Shown: positions 1 through 9,491, numbered from the stretch's first letter. The stretch is DNA of 64,000 nt from Mixophyes australis (GCA_036250195.1 JAVHZZ010000005.1:130101199-130165198); one strand, 5' to 3'. The notes: generated from the letters alone by a model not told the origin. Numbers and translations: made by a program.

Positions 1-16
1 AGCAGGTGCTGTAGGT
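1..16 (+). rRNA. 5S rRNA copy 0, 3' tail only
   Basis: Last 16 bases of a 5S copy (ends GTGCTGTAGGT) cut by the window edge, followed by a long T-run. Confidence 0.7.
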
Positions 17-104
17 TTTTTTTTTTTTTTTTCCTCTCTTGTTTCTGCTTCCTATAATGCTGGTGTTGAGATGTATAAGAGATGTAGGTCAGTAAGCAAG
101 CAAT

Positions 105-214
105 ACCTACAGCCACACCACACTGAACAAGCCTAATCTTGTCTGATCTTGGGAGCTAAGCAGGGCCTGGTCTGGTTAGTTCTTGGATGGGAGAGTACCA
201 GGTGCTGTAGGTTT
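105..214 (+). pseudogene. 5S copy 1, box C deletion
   Basis: 110 bp. GGGAGAGTACCAGG replaces GGGAGACCACCTGGGAATACCAGG, removing part of box C. Copy 88 carries the same lesion. Confidence 0.75.
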
Positions 215-304
215 GCTTTTTTCTTTTTTTTTTCTCTCTTGTTCCTACTTTCTTCAATGCCGGTGTTGAGATGTATAGGAGATGTAGGTCAAAAAGTATA
301 CAAT

Positions 305-424
305 ACCTACAGCCACACCACCCTTAACATGCCCAATTTCATCTGATCTTGGAAGCTAAGCAGGGCTGGGCCTGGTTAGTACTTGGATGGGAGACCACCT
401 GGGAAAACCAGGTGCTGTGTTTTG
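305..424 (+). rRNA. 5S rRNA copy 2
   Basis: 120 bp with box A and box C intact, but the 3' end reads GCTGTGTTTT and cannot close the terminal helix, so it may be inactive. Confidence 0.65.
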
Positions 425-512
425 TTTTTTTCGTTTTTTTTCTCTCTTGTTCTTGCTTCCTTCAATGCTGGTGTTGAGATGTATAAGAGATGTAGGTCAG
501 TAGACAAGCATT

Positions 513-628
513 ACTTACAGCCACACCACCCTGAACAAGCCCAATCTTGTCTGATATTGGAAGCTAAGCCTGATCTTGATTAGTACTTGGATGGGAGACC
601 ACCTGGGAAAACCAGGTGCTGTGTTTTG
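513..628 (+). pseudogene. 5S copy 3, box A damaged
   Basis: 116 bp. GCTAAGCCTGATCTTGATTAG replaces the box A to intermediate element region with a net 4-bp loss; the 5' end is ACTTAC. Confidence 0.7.
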
Positions 629-717
629 TTTTTTTCTTTTTTTTTTCTCTCTTTTTCCTGCTTTCTTCAATGCTGGTGTTAAGATGTATAAGAGATGTAG
701 GTCAGCAGGCAAACAAT

Positions 718-837
718 ACCTACAGCCACACCACACTGAACAAGCCCAATCTTGTCTGATCTTGGAAGCTAAGCAGAGCTGGGCCTGGTTAGTACTTGGA
801 TGGGAGACCACCTGGGAATAGCAGGTGCTATAGGTTT
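718..837 (+). rRNA. 5S rRNA copy 4
   Basis: 120 bp. Boxes intact; one mismatch near the 3' end (GCTATAGGT). Confidence 0.75.
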
Positions 838-927
838 TTTTTTTTACGGTTTTATTCTCTCTTGTTCCTGCTTACTTCAATCCTGGTGTTGAGATGTATA
901 AGAGATGTAGGTCAGTAGGCAAGCATT

Positions 928-1047
928 ACCTACAGCGACACCACACTGAACAAGCCCACTCTCATCTGATCTTGTAAGCTAAGCAGGATCGGGCCTCGTT
1001 AGTACTTGGATGGAAGACCACCTGGGAATACCAGATGCTGTAGGTTT
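928..1047 (+). rRNA. 5S rRNA copy 5
   Basis: 120 bp. Carries CTTGTAAGCTAAG and GGATGGAAGACC (one box C change). Closest relative in the array is copy 90. Confidence 0.65.
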
Positions 1048-1139
1048 TTTTTTTTTTCGTTTTTTTTTCTCTCTTGTTTCTGCTTCCTTCAATGCTGGTG
1101 TTGAGATGTATAAGAGATGTAGGTCAGTAGGCAAGCATT

Positions 1140-1249
1140 ACCTACAGCCACACCACCCTGAACAAGCCTGATCTTGGAAGCTAAGCAGGGCTGGGCCGGG
1201 TCAGTACTTTGATGGGAGACCACCTGGGAATACCAGGTGCTGTAGGTTT
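1140..1249 (+). pseudogene. 5S copy 6, 10-bp deletion
   Basis: 110 bp. The CAATCTCGTCT segment (loop B/helix III region) is missing; copies 26 and 53 carry a similar loss. Confidence 0.75.
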
Positions 1250-1339
1250 GATTTTTTTCTTTTTTTTTCTCTCTTGTTCATACTTTCTTCAATGCCGGTG
1301 TTGAGATGTATAGGAGATGTAGGTCAGAAGTTATACAAT

Positions 1340-1459
1340 ACCTACAGCCACACCACCCTTAACATGCCCAATTTCATCTGATCTTGGAAGCTAAGCAGGG
1401 CTGGGCCTGGTTAGTACGTGGATGGGAGACCACCTGAGAGTACCAGGTGCTGTAGACTT
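1340..1459 (+). rRNA. 5S rRNA copy 7
   Basis: 120 bp. Boxes intact; CCTTAACATGCCCAATTTC variant and 3' end GCTGTAGAC. Confidence 0.65.
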
Positions 1460-1547
1460 TTTTTTTGTTTTTTTTTCTCTCTTGTTCCTGCTTTCTGCAA
1501 TGCTGGTGTTAAGATGTATAAGAGATATAGGTCAGTAGGCAAGCAAT

Positions 1548-1679
1548 ACCTACAGCTGCACCACCCTGAAGAAGCCCAATCTCATCTGATCTTGGAAGCT
1601 AAGCAAGGCTGGGCCTGGTTAGTACTTGGATGGGAAACCACCTGGGAAACCACCTGGGAATACCTGGTGCTGTAGGTTT
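1548..1679 (+). pseudogene. 5S copy 8, 12-bp tandem duplication
   Basis: 132 bp. ACCACCTGGGAA is present twice in a row just after box C, lengthening the RNA and disturbing helices IV-V. Confidence 0.75.
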
Positions 1680-1769
1680 TTTTTTTTCCGTTTTTTTTCT
1701 CTCTTGTTCCTGCTTACTTCAATGGTGGTGTTGAGATGTATAAGAGATGTAGGTCAGTAGGCAAACATT

Positions 1770-1889
1770 ACTTACAGCGAGACCACACTGAACAATCCCA
1801 ATCTTATCTGATCTTGGAAGCTAAGCAGGGCCAGGCCTGGTTAGTATTTGAATGGGAGACCACCTGGAAATACCAGGGGCTGTAGGTTT
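1770..1889 (+). rRNA. 5S rRNA copy 9, divergent
   Basis: 120 bp. Starts ACTTAC, has TTGAATGGGAG before box C and CCAGGGGCTGTAGGT at the end. Several helix-disrupting changes. Confidence 0.55.
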
Positions 1890-1980
1890 TTTCTTTTACG
1901 TTTTTTTTCCTCTCTTGTTCCTGCTTCCTTCAATGGTGGTGTTGAGATGTATAAGAGATGTAGGTCAGTAGGCAAGCATT

Positions 1981-2100
1981 ACCTACAGCCACACCACCCT
2001 GAAAAAGCCTAATCTCGTCTGGTCTTGGAAGCTAAGCAGAGCTGGGCCTGGGCAGTACTTTGATGGGAGACCACCTGGGAATACCAGGTGCTGTAGGTTT
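1981..2100 (+). rRNA. 5S rRNA copy 10
   Basis: 120 bp. Ends pair (ACCTAC/GTAGGT); GGGCAGTACTTTGATGGGAG variant before box C. Confidence 0.65.
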
Positions 2101-2191
2101 GGTTTTTTTTGTTTTTTTTTCTCTCTTGTTCCTACTTTCTTCAATGCCGGTGTTGAGATGTATAAGAGATGTAGGTCAGAATGTATACAAT

Positions 2192-2311
2192 ACCTACAGC
2201 CACACCACCCTTAACATGCTCAATTTCATCTGATCTTGGAAGCTAAGCAGGGCTGGGCCTGGTTAGTACTTGGATGGGAGACCACCTGGGAATACCAGGT
2301 GCTGTATTTTG
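2192..2311 (+). rRNA. 5S rRNA copy 11
   Basis: 120 bp. Boxes intact; 3' end GCTGTATTTT breaks terminal pairing. Confidence 0.65.
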
Positions 2312-2368
2312 TTTTTTTCGTTTTTTTTCTCTCTTGTTCCTGCTTCCTTCAATGCTGGTGTTGAGATG

Positions 2369-2376
2369 TATAAGAG
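2369..2376 (+). promoter_or_regulatory. TATA-like box at -31 of 5S copy 12 (example)
   Basis: TATAAGAG lies 31 to 24 bp upstream of the 5S start at 2400. The same box at the same distance is present in nearly every unit, including units with a broken gene. Upstream TATA-like boxes near -30 help position polymerase III on 5S genes in several eukaryotes; that role here is inferred from position. Confidence 0.6.
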
Positions 2377-2449
2377 ATGTAGGACAGTAGGCAAGCATTA
2401 CCTACAGCCGCACCACCCTGAACAAGCCCAATCTCGTTTGAGCTTGGAA

Positions 2450-2459
2450 GCTAAGCAGG
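2450..2459 (+). promoter_or_regulatory. Internal box A of 5S copy 12 (example)
   Basis: GCTAAGCAGG at +51 to +60 matches the box A part of the vertebrate 5S internal control region bound by TFIIIA and TFIIIC. Most full-length copies keep it. Copies 3, 25 and the copy-30 family carry changes in it. Confidence 0.75.
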
Positions 2460-2479
2460 GCCGGGCCTGGTTAGTACTT

Positions 2480-2491
2480 GGATGGGAGACC
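2480..2491 (+). promoter_or_regulatory. Internal box C of 5S copy 12 (example)
   Basis: GGATGGGAGACC at +81 to +92 is the box C core contacted by TFIIIA. It is partly deleted in copies 1, 86 and 88, and carries GCGAGACC in copies 18, 21, 24 and their duplicates. Confidence 0.75.
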
Positions 2492-2516
2492 ACCTGGGAA
2501 TACCAGGTGCTGTAGG

Positions 2517-2525
2517 TTTTTTTTT
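2517..2525 (+). terminator. Polymerase III T-run terminator after copy 12 (example)
   Basis: Nine T residues directly follow the GTAGG 3' end of copy 12. A run of eight or more T follows nearly every copy in the array, often with a second T-run a few bases on as a possible back-up terminator. Confidence 0.75.
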
Positions 2526-2598
2526 CCCTCTCTTGTTCCTGCTTCCTTCAATGCTGGTGTTGAGATGTATAAGAGATGTAGGTCAGTAGGCAAGCAAT

Positions 2599-2718
2599 AC
2601 CTACAGCCACACCGACCTGAACAAGTCCAATCTCGTCTGATCTTGGAAGCTAAGCTCGGCCGGGCCTATGTAGTACTTGGATGGGAGACCACCTGGGAAT
2701 ACCAGGTGTTGTAGGTTT
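2599..2718 (+). rRNA. 5S rRNA copy 13
   Basis: 120 bp. GCTAAGCTCGGCC and CCTATGTAGTAC variants; 3' end GTTGTAGGT. Same type as copies 16 and 43. Confidence 0.65.
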
Positions 2719-2806
2719 TTTTTTTGTTTTTTATTCTCTCTTGTTCCTGCTTCCTTCAATGCTGGTGTTGAGATGTATAAGAGATGTAGGTCAGTAAGCA
2801 AGCAAT

Positions 2807-2926
2807 ACCTACAGCCACACCACCCTGAACAAGCCCAATCTTGGCTGGTCTTGGAAGCTAAGCAGCGCCAGGCCGGGTTAGTACTTGGATGGGAAACCAC
2901 CTGGGAATACCAGGTGCTGTAAGTTT
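2807..2926 (+). rRNA. 5S rRNA copy 14
   Basis: 120 bp. GGATGGGAAACC in box C, GCAGCGCCAGGCCGGG, 3' end GCTGTAAGT. Related to copy 17. Confidence 0.6.
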
Positions 2927-3005
2927 TTTTTTTTCTCCCTTGTTCCTGCTTCCTTCAATGCTGGTGTTGAGATGTATAAGAGATGTAGGACAATAGGCAA
3001 GCATT

Positions 3006-3125
3006 ACCTACAGCCGCACCACCCTGAACAAGCCCAATCTCGTTTGAGCTTGGAAGCTAAGCAGGGCCGGGCCTGGTTAGTACTTGGATGGGAGACCACC
3101 TGGGAATACCAGGTGCTGTAGGTTT
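3006..3125 (+). rRNA. 5S rRNA copy 15, near consensus
   Basis: Same variant set as copy 12, 606 bp further on. First copy of the 27-unit block repeated from copy 42. Confidence 0.85.
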
Positions 3126-3204
3126 TTTTTTCCCTCTCTTGTTCCTGCTTCCTTCAATGCTGGTGTTGAGATGTATAAGAGATGTAGGTCAGTAGGCAAG
3201 CAAT

Positions 3205-3324
3205 ACCTACAGCCACACCGACCTGAACAAGTCCAATCTCGTCTGATCTTGGAAGCTAAGCTCGGCCGGGCCTATGTAGTACTTGGATGGGAGACCACCT
3301 GGGAATACCAGGTGTTGTAGGTTT
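3205..3324 (+). rRNA. 5S rRNA copy 16
   Basis: Same variant set as copy 13. Confidence 0.65.
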
Positions 3325-3412
3325 TTTTTTTGTTTTTTATTCTCTCTTGTTCCTGCTTCCTTCAATGCTGGTGTTGAGATGTATAAGAGATGTAGGTCAG
3401 TAAGCAAGCAAT

Positions 3413-3532
3413 ACCTACAGCCACACCACCCTGAACAAGCCCAATCTTGTCTGGTCTTGGAAGCTAAGCAGCGCTGGGCCGGGTTAGTACTTGGATGGGA
3501 GACCACCTGGGAATACCAGGTGCTGTAGGTTT
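3413..3532 (+). rRNA. 5S rRNA copy 17
   Basis: 120 bp. Box C intact, ends pair; CTTGTCTGGTCTTGG and GCAGCGCTGGGCCGGG variants. Confidence 0.75.
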
Positions 3533-3623
3533 TCTTTTTTTCGGTTTTTTTTCTCTCTTTTTCCTGCTTTCTTCAATGCTGGTGTTGAGATGTATAGGCG
3601 ATGTAGGTCAGTAGGAAAACAAT

Positions 3624-3743
3624 ACCTACAGCCACACCACCCTAAACAAGCCCAATCTCATCTGATCTTGGAAGCTAAGCAGGGCTGGGCCTGGTTAGTA
3701 CTTGGATGCGAGACCACCTGGGAATACCAGGTGCTCTAGAGTT
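3624..3743 (+). rRNA. 5S rRNA copy 18
   Basis: 120 bp. Box C reads GGATGCGAGACC and the end reads GCTCTAGAG, so function is doubtful. Confidence 0.6.
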
Positions 3744-3826
3744 TTTTTTTTTTTTCTCTCTTGTTCCTGCTTCCTTCAATGCCGGTGTTGAGATGTATAA
3801 AAGATGTAGGTCAGTAGACAAGCAAT

Positions 3827-3946
3827 ACCTACAGCCACACCACCCTGAACAAGCCCAATCTCATCTGATCTTGGAAGCTAAGCAGGGCTAGGCCTGGTTA
3901 GAACCTGGATGGGAGACCACCTGGGAATACCAAGTGCTGTAAGATT
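3827..3946 (+). rRNA. 5S rRNA copy 19
   Basis: 120 bp. GGTTAGAACCTGGATGGG variant; 3' end AAGTGCTGTAAGA. Confidence 0.6.
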
Positions 3947-4025
3947 TTTTTTTTCTGTTTTGTTCCTGCTTCCTTCAATGCTGGTGCTGAGATGTATAAG
4001 AGATGTAGGTCAGTAGACAAGCAAT

Positions 4026-4146
4026 ACCTACAGTCACACCACCCTGAACATGCCCAATCTTGTCTGATCTTGGAAGCTAAACAAGGACTGGGCCTGGTTA
4101 GTACTTGGATGGGAGACCACCTGGGAATACCAGGTGCTGTATTTTG
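4026..4146 (+). rRNA. 5S rRNA copy 20
   Basis: 121 bp. GCTAAACAAGGACTGGG gives a 1-bp insertion in box A; 3' end GCTGTATTTT. Confidence 0.55.
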
Positions 4147-4234
4147 TTTTTTCTGTTTTTTTTCTCTCTTGTTCTTGCTTCCTGCAATGCTGGTGTTGAG
4201 ATGTATAAGAGATGTAGGTCAGTAGGCAAGCATT

Positions 4235-4354
4235 ACCTACAGCCACACCACCCTGAACAAGCCGAATTTTATCTGATCTTGGAAGCTAAGTAGGGCTGGG
4301 CCTGGTTAGTACTTGGATGCGAGACCACCTGGGAATACCAGGTGCTGTAGAGTT
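4235..4354 (+). rRNA. 5S rRNA copy 21
   Basis: 120 bp. GCTAAGTAGGG in box A and GATGCGAGACC in box C. Confidence 0.55.
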
Positions 4355-4447
4355 TTGTTTTTTTTTGTTTTTTTCTCTCTCTTGTTCCTGCTTTCTTCAA
4401 TGCCGGTGTTGAGATGTATAAGAGATGTAGGTGAGTACACAATCAAT

Positions 4448-4567
4448 AACTACAGCCACACCACCCTAAACAAGCTCAATCTCGTCTGATCTTGGAAGCT
4501 AAGCAGGGCCAGGCCTGGTTAGAACTTGGATGGGAGACCACCTGGGAATACCAGGTGCTGTAAGATT
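4448..4567 (+). rRNA. 5S rRNA copy 22
   Basis: 120 bp. 5' end AACTAC instead of ACCTAC; 3' end GCTGTAAGA. Confidence 0.55.
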
Positions 4568-4660
4568 TTTTTTTTTTTCGTTTTTTTTTCTCTCTTGTTC
4601 CTGCTTCCTTCAATGCTGGTGCTGAGATGTATAAGAGATGTAGGTCAGTAAGCAAGCACT

Positions 4661-4780
4661 ACCTATAGCCACTCCACCCTGAACATGCCCACTCTCGTCT
4701 GATCTTGGAAGCTAAGCAGGGCCGGGCCTGGTTAGTACTTAGATGGGAGACCACCTGGGAATACCAGGTGCTGTAGGTTT
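4661..4780 (+). rRNA. 5S rRNA copy 23
   Basis: 120 bp. ACCTATAGCCACTCC 5' region; box A intact; TTAGATGGGAGACC; ends GCTGTAGGT. Confidence 0.65.
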
Positions 4781-4859
4781 TTTTTTTTCTCTCTTGTTCC
4801 TGCTTCCTTCAATGCTGGTGTTGAGATGTATAAAAGATGTAGGTCAGTACACAAGCACT

Positions 4860-4979
4860 ACCTACAGCCACACCACCCTAAACAAGCCCAATCTCATCTG
4901 ATCTTGGAAGCTAAGCAGGGCTGGGCCTGGTTAGTACTTGGATGCGAGACCACCTAGGAATACCAGGTGCTGTAGAGTT
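4860..4979 (+). rRNA. 5S rRNA copy 24
   Basis: 120 bp. GATGCGAGACCACCTAGG in and after box C; 3' end GCTGTAGAG. Confidence 0.6.
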
Positions 4980-5073
4980 TTTGTTTTTTTTCGTTTTTTT
5001 TTCTCTCTTGTTCCTGCTTCCTTCAATGCCGGTGTTGAGATGTATAAGAGATGTAGGTCAGTACACAAGCAAT

Positions 5074-5192
5074 ACCTACAGCCACACCACCCTGAACAAG
5101 CCCAATCTCATCTGATCTTGGAAGCTAAGAAGGGCAAGCCTAGTTAGAACTTGGAATGGAGACCACCTGGGAATACCAAGTGCTGTATTTTG
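5074..5192 (+). pseudogene. 5S copy 25, boxes A and C disrupted
   Basis: 119 bp. GCTAAGAAGGGCAAGCC and GGAATGGAGACC alter both internal boxes by substitutions and indels. Confidence 0.65.
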
Positions 5193-5280
5193 TTTTTTTC
5201 GGTTTTTTTCTCTCTTGTTCCTGCTTCCTTCAATGCTGGTGTTGAGATGTATAAGAGATGTAGGTCAGTAGGCAAGTAAT

Positions 5281-5390
5281 ACCTACAGTCACACCACCCT
5301 GAACATGCCTGATCTTGGAAGCTAAGCAGGTGCGGGCCTGGTTAGTACTTGGATGGGAGACCACCTGGGAATACCAGGTGCTGTATTTTG
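5281..5390 (+). pseudogene. 5S copy 26, 10-bp deletion
   Basis: 110 bp. CATGCCTGATCTTGG lacks the CAATCTCGTCT segment; 3' end GCTGTATTTT. Confidence 0.7.
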
Positions 5391-5478
5391 TTTTTTTCGT
5401 TTTTTTTCTCTCTTGTTCCTGCTTCCTTCAATGCTGGTGTTGAGATGTATAAGAGATGTAGGTCAGTAGGCAAGCATT

Positions 5479-5598
5479 ACCTACAGCCACACCACCCTGA
5501 ACAAGCCCAATCTCATCTGATCTTGGAAGCTAAGCAGGGCCGGGCCTGGTTAGTACTTAGATGGGAGACCACCTGGGAATACCAGGTGCTGTAAGTTT
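5479..5598 (+). rRNA. 5S rRNA copy 27
   Basis: 120 bp, close to consensus, with ACTTAGATGGGAGACC and a GTAAGT end. Confidence 0.75.
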
Positions 5599-5676
5599 TT
5601 TTTTTCTCTCTTGTTCCTGCTTCCTTCAATGCTGGTGTTGAGATGTATAAGAGATGTAGGACAGTAGGCAAGCATT

Positions 5677-5796
5677 ACCTACAGCCACACCACCCTGAAC
5701 AAGCCCAATCTCATCTGATCTTGGAAGCTAAGCAGGGCCAGTCCTGGTTAGTACTTGGATGGGAGAACACCTGGGAATACCAGGTGCTGTAGGTTT
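5677..5796 (+). rRNA. 5S rRNA copy 28
   Basis: 120 bp. GGGCCAGTCCTGG and GGGAGAACACC variants; ends pair. First of a 9-unit block (copies 28-36). Confidence 0.7.
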
Positions 5797-5885
5797 TTTT
5801 TTTCTGTTTTTTTTCTCTCTTGTTCCTGCTTCCTTCAATGCTGGTGTTGAGATGTATAAGAGATGTAGGTCAGTAGGCAAGCAAT

Positions 5886-6005
5886 ACCTACAGCCACACT
5901 CACCTAAACAAGCCTAATCTCGTCTGATCTTGGAAGCTCAGCAGGGCCGGGCCTGGTTAGTACTTGGATGGAAGACCACCTTTGAATACCAGGTGCCGTA
6001 AGTTG
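5886..6005 (+). rRNA. 5S rRNA copy 29, divergent
   Basis: 120 bp. AGCTCAGCAGGG in box A, GGATGGAAGACCACCTTTG, 3' end GCCGTAAGT. Probably non-functional but strongly amplified. Confidence 0.5.
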
Positions 6006-6085
6006 TTTTTTTTCCTCTCTAGTTCTTGCTTACTTCAATGGTGGTTTTGAAATGTATAAGAGATGTAGGTCAGTAGGCAAGTATT

Positions 6086-6202
6086 ACCTACGGCCACACC
6101 CTGTACAAGCCCAATCTCGTCTGATCTAGGAAGCTAATCAGCGCTGGGCCTGGTCAGTACTTCAATGGGAGACCACCTGAGAATACCAGGTGCAAAAGGT
6201 TT
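6086..6202 (+). pseudogene. 5S copy 30
   Basis: 117 bp. CCACACCCTGTAC loses 3 bp, box A reads GCTAATCAGCG, and the 3' end GTGCAAAAGG cannot pair. Confidence 0.7.
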
Positions 6203-6298
6203 TTTTTTTTTTTTTTCGTTTTTTTTTCTCTCTTATTCCTGCTTTCTTCAATGCCGGTGTTGAGATGTATAAGAGATGTAGGTCAGAAGGCAATCAAT

Positions 6299-6418
6299 AC
6301 CTACAGCCACACCACCCTGAACATGCCCTATCTCGTCTGAGCTTGGAAGCTAAGCAGTGCCAGGCCTGGTTAGTATTTATATGGGAGACCACCTGGGAAT
6401 ACCAGGTGCTGTAGGGTT
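6299..6418 (+). rRNA. 5S rRNA copy 31
   Basis: 120 bp. GTATTTATATGGGAGACC replaces GTACTTGGATGGGAGACC, altering box C. Confidence 0.55.
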
Positions 6419-6503
6419 TTTTTTCTCTCTTGTTCCTGCTTCCTTCAATGCTGGTGTTGAGATGTATAAGAGATGTATGTCAGTAGACCAGCAGGCAAGC
6501 AGT

Positions 6504-6623
6504 ACCTACAGCCATACCACCCTGAACAAGCCCAAACTCGTCTGAACTTGGAAGCTAAGCAGCGCCAGGCCTGGTTAGTACTTGGATGGGAGACCACCTG
6601 GGAATACCAGGTGCTGTAGGTTT
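6504..6623 (+). rRNA. 5S rRNA copy 32
   Basis: 120 bp. Box C intact, ends pair; GCAGCGCCAGG variant. The spacer has an 8-bp insertion (AGACCAGC) before the gene. Confidence 0.7.
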
Positions 6624-6700
6624 TTTTTTCTCTCTTGTTCCTGCTTCCTTCAATGCTGGTGTTGAGATGTATAAGAGATGTAGGTCAGTAAGCAAGCAAT

Positions 6701-6820
6701 ACCTACAGCCATACCACCCTGAACAAGCCCAAACTCATCTTATCTTGGAAGCTAAGCAGGGCAAGGCCTGGTTACTACTTAGATGGGAGACAAACTGGGT
6801 ATACCAGGTGCTGTAGGGTT
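6701..6820 (+). rRNA. 5S rRNA copy 33
   Basis: 120 bp. CTTAGATGGGAGACAAACTGGGTATACC alters box C flank. Confidence 0.6.
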
Positions 6821-6909
6821 TTTTTTTCATTTTTTTTTCTCTCTTGTTCCTGCTTCCTTCAATGCTGGTGTTGAGATGTATAAGAGATGTTGGTCAGTAA
6901 GCAAGCATT

Positions 6910-7028
6910 ACCTACAGTAAACCACCCTGAACATGTCTAATCTCATCTGATCTTGGAAGCTAAGCAGGGTTGGGTCTGGTTAGTACTTGGATGGGAGACA
7001 ACCTGGGAATACAGAGGGCTGTTGGTTT
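6910..7028 (+). rRNA. 5S rRNA copy 34
   Basis: 119 bp. ACCTACAGTAAACCACCC (1-bp loss), GACAACCTGGG, end GGCTGTTGGT. Confidence 0.55.
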
Positions 7029-7119
7029 TTTTTTTTCGTTTTTTTTTTCTCTCTTGTTCCTGCTTCCTTCAATGCTGGTGTTGAGATGTATAAGAGATGT
7101 AGGTCAGTAGGCAATCAAT

Positions 7120-7239
7120 ACCTACAGCCATACCACCCTGAACAAGCCCAAACTCATCTTATTTTGGAAGCTAAGCAGGGCCAGCCCTGGTTAGTACTTG
7201 AATGGGAGATCACCTGGGAATACCAGGTGCTGTAGGGTT
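7120..7239 (+). rRNA. 5S rRNA copy 35
   Basis: 120 bp. TCATCTTATTTTGG and GAATGGGAGATCACC variants. Confidence 0.6.
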
Positions 7240-7328
7240 TTTTTTTCATTTTTTTTTCTCTCTTGTTCCTGCTTCCTTCAATGCTGGTGTTGAGATGTAT
7301 AAGAGATGTTGGTCAGTAGGCAAGCAAT

Positions 7329-7448
7329 ACCTACAGCCACACCACCCTGAACAAGCCCAATCTCATCTGATCTTGGAAGCTAAGCAGGGCCGGGCCTGGT
7401 TAGTACTTAGATGGGAGACCACCTGGGAATACCAGGTGCTGTAAGTTT
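7329..7448 (+). rRNA. 5S rRNA copy 36
   Basis: 120 bp. Gene almost identical to copy 27 but with GATGTTGGTC in the spacer. Last unit of the first 9-unit block. Confidence 0.75.
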
Positions 7449-7526
7449 TTTTTTTCTCTCTTGTTCCTGCTTCCTTCAATGCTGGTGTTGAGATGTATAA
7501 GAGATGTAGGACAGTAGGCAAGCATT

Positions 7527-7646
7527 ACCTACAGCCACACCACCCTGAACAAGCCCAATCTCATCTGATCTTGGAAGCTAAGCAGGGCCAGTCCTGGTTA
7601 GTACTTGGATGGGAGAACACCTGGGAATACCAGGTGCTGTAGGTTT
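7527..7646 (+). rRNA. 5S rRNA copy 37 (copy-28 type)
   Basis: Copy-28 variants, exactly 1,850 bp further on. Confidence 0.7.
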
Positions 7647-7736
7647 TTTTTTTTCTGTTTTTTTTCTCTCTTGTTCCTGCTTCCTTCAATGCTGGTGTTG
7701 AGATGTATAAGAGATGTAGGTCAGTAGGCAAGCAAT

Positions 7737-7856
7737 ACCTACAGCCACACTCACCTAAACAAGCCTAATCTCGTCTGATCTTGGAAGCTCAGCAGGGCCG
7801 GGCCTGGTTAGTACTTGGATGGAAGACCACCTTTGAATACCAGGTGCCGTAAGTTG
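7737..7856 (+). rRNA. 5S rRNA copy 38 (copy-29 type)
   Basis: Copy-29 variants including CCTTTGAATACC. Confidence 0.5.
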
Positions 7857-7936
7857 TTTTTTTTCCTCTCTAGTTCTTGCTTACTTCAATGGTGGTTTTG
7901 AAATGTATAAGAGATGTAGGTCAGTAGGCAAGTATT

Positions 7937-8053
7937 ACCTACGGCCACACCCTGTACAAGCCCAATCTCGTCTGATCTAGGAAGCTAATCAGCGCTGGGC
8001 CTGGTCAGTACTTCAATGGGAGACCACCTGAGAATACCAGGTGCAAAAGGTTT
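7937..8053 (+). pseudogene. 5S copy 39 (copy-30 type)
   Basis: Same 3-bp loss and GCAAAAGG end as copy 30. Confidence 0.7.
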
Positions 8054-8148
8054 TTTTTTTTTTTTTCGTTTTTTTTTCTCTCTTATTCCTGCTTTCTTCA
8101 ATGCCGGTGTTGAGATGTATAAGAGATGTAGGTCAGAAGGCAATCAAT

Positions 8149-8268
8149 ACCTACAGCCACACCACCCTGAACATGCCCTATCTCGTCTGAGCTTGGAAGC
8201 TAAGCAGTGCCAGGCCTGGTTAGTATTTATATGGGAGACCACTTGGGAATACCAGGTGCTGTAGGGTT
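8149..8268 (+). rRNA. 5S rRNA copy 40 (copy-31 type)
   Basis: Copy-31 variants plus one private change (ACCACTTGGG). Confidence 0.55.
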
Positions 8269-8353
8269 TTTTTTCTCTCTTGTTCCTGCTTCCTTCAATG
8301 CTGGTGTTGAGATGTATAAGAGATGTATGTCAGTAGACCAGCAGGCAAGCAGT

Positions 8354-8473
8354 ACCTACAGCCATACCACCCTGAACAAGCCCAAACTCGTCTGAACTTG
8401 GAAGCTAAGCAGCGCCAGGCCTGGTTAGTACTTGGATGGGAGACCACCTGGGAATACCAGGTGCTGTAGGTTT
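8354..8473 (+). rRNA. 5S rRNA copy 41 (copy-32 type)
   Basis: Copy-32 variants. The next unit returns to copy-15 type, marking an array recombination joint. Confidence 0.7.
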
Positions 8474-8550
8474 TTTTTTCTCTCTTGTTCCTGCTTCCTT
8501 CAATGCTGGTGTTGAGATGTATAAGAGATGTAGGACAATAGGCAAGCATT

Positions 8551-8670
8551 ACCTACAGCCGCACCACCCTGAACAAGCCCAATCTCGTTTGAGCTTGGAA
8601 GCTAAGCAGGGCCGGGCCTGGTTAGTACTTGGATGGGAGACCACCTGGGAATACCAGGTGCTGTAGGTTT
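8551..8670 (+). rRNA. 5S rRNA copy 42 (copy-15 type), near consensus
   Basis: Same as copy 15, 5,545 bp further on; starts the second 27-unit block. Confidence 0.85.
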
Positions 8671-8749
8671 TTTTTTCCCTCTCTTGTTCCTGCTTCCTTC
8701 AATGCTGGTGTTGAGATGTATAAGAGATGTAGGTCAGTAGGCAAGCAAT

Positions 8750-8869
8750 ACCTACAGCCACACCGACCTGAACAAGTCCAATCTCGTCTGATCTTGGAAG
8801 CTAAGCTCGGCCGGGCCTATGTAGTACTTGGATGGGAGACCACCTGGGAATACCAGGTGTTGTAGGTTT
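8750..8869 (+). rRNA. 5S rRNA copy 43 (copy-16 type)
   Basis: Copy-13/16 variants. Confidence 0.65.
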
Positions 8870-8957
8870 TTTTTTTGTTTTTTATTCTCTCTTGTTCCTG
8901 CTTCCTTCAATGCTGGTGTTGAGATGTATAAGAGATGTAGGTCAGTAAGCAAGCAAT

Positions 8958-9077
8958 ACCTACAGCCACACCACCCTGAACAAGCCCAATCTTGTCTGGT
9001 CTTGGAAGCTAAGCAGCGCTGGGCCGGGTTAGTACTTGGATGGGAGACCACCTGGGAATACCAGGTGCTGTAGGTTT
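8958..9077 (+). rRNA. 5S rRNA copy 44 (copy-17 type)
   Basis: Copy-17 variants; ends pair. Confidence 0.75.
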
Positions 9078-9168
9078 TCTTTTTTTCGGTTTTTTTTCTC
9101 TCTTTTTCCTGCTTTCTTCAATGCTGGTGTTGAGATGTATAGGCGATGTAGGTCAGTAGGAAAACAAT

Positions 9169-9288
9169 ACCTACAGCCACACCACCCTAAACAAGCCCAA
9201 TCTCATCTGATCTTGGAAGCTAAGCAGGGCTGGGCCTGGTTAGTACTTGGATGCGAGACCACCTGGGAATACCAGGTGCTCTAGAGTT
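9169..9288 (+). rRNA. 5S rRNA copy 45 (copy-18 type)
   Basis: GATGCGAGACC and GCTCTAGAG as in copy 18. Confidence 0.6.
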
Positions 9289-9371
9289 TTTTTTTTTTTT
9301 CTCTCTTGTTCCTGCTTCCTTCAATGCCGGTGTTGAGATGTATAAAAGATGTAGGTCAGTAGACAAGCAAT

Positions 9372-9491
9372 ACCTACAGCCACACCACCCTGAACAAGCC
9401 CAATCTCATCTGATCTTGGAAGCTAAGCAGGGCTAGGCCTGGTTAGAACCTGGATGGGAGACCACCTGGGAATACCAAGTGCTGTAAGATT
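9372..9491 (+). rRNA. 5S rRNA copy 46 (copy-19 type)
   Basis: Copy-19 variants. Confidence 0.6.

Larger units (their letters stand above)
2400..2519 (+). rRNA. 5S rRNA copy 12, near consensus
   Basis: 120 bp, among the best copies: intact box A, GGGCCGGGCCTGG and box C, and perfectly pairing ends. Same variants as copies 15 and 42 (CAGCCGCACC, CGTTTGAGCTTGG). Confidence 0.85.
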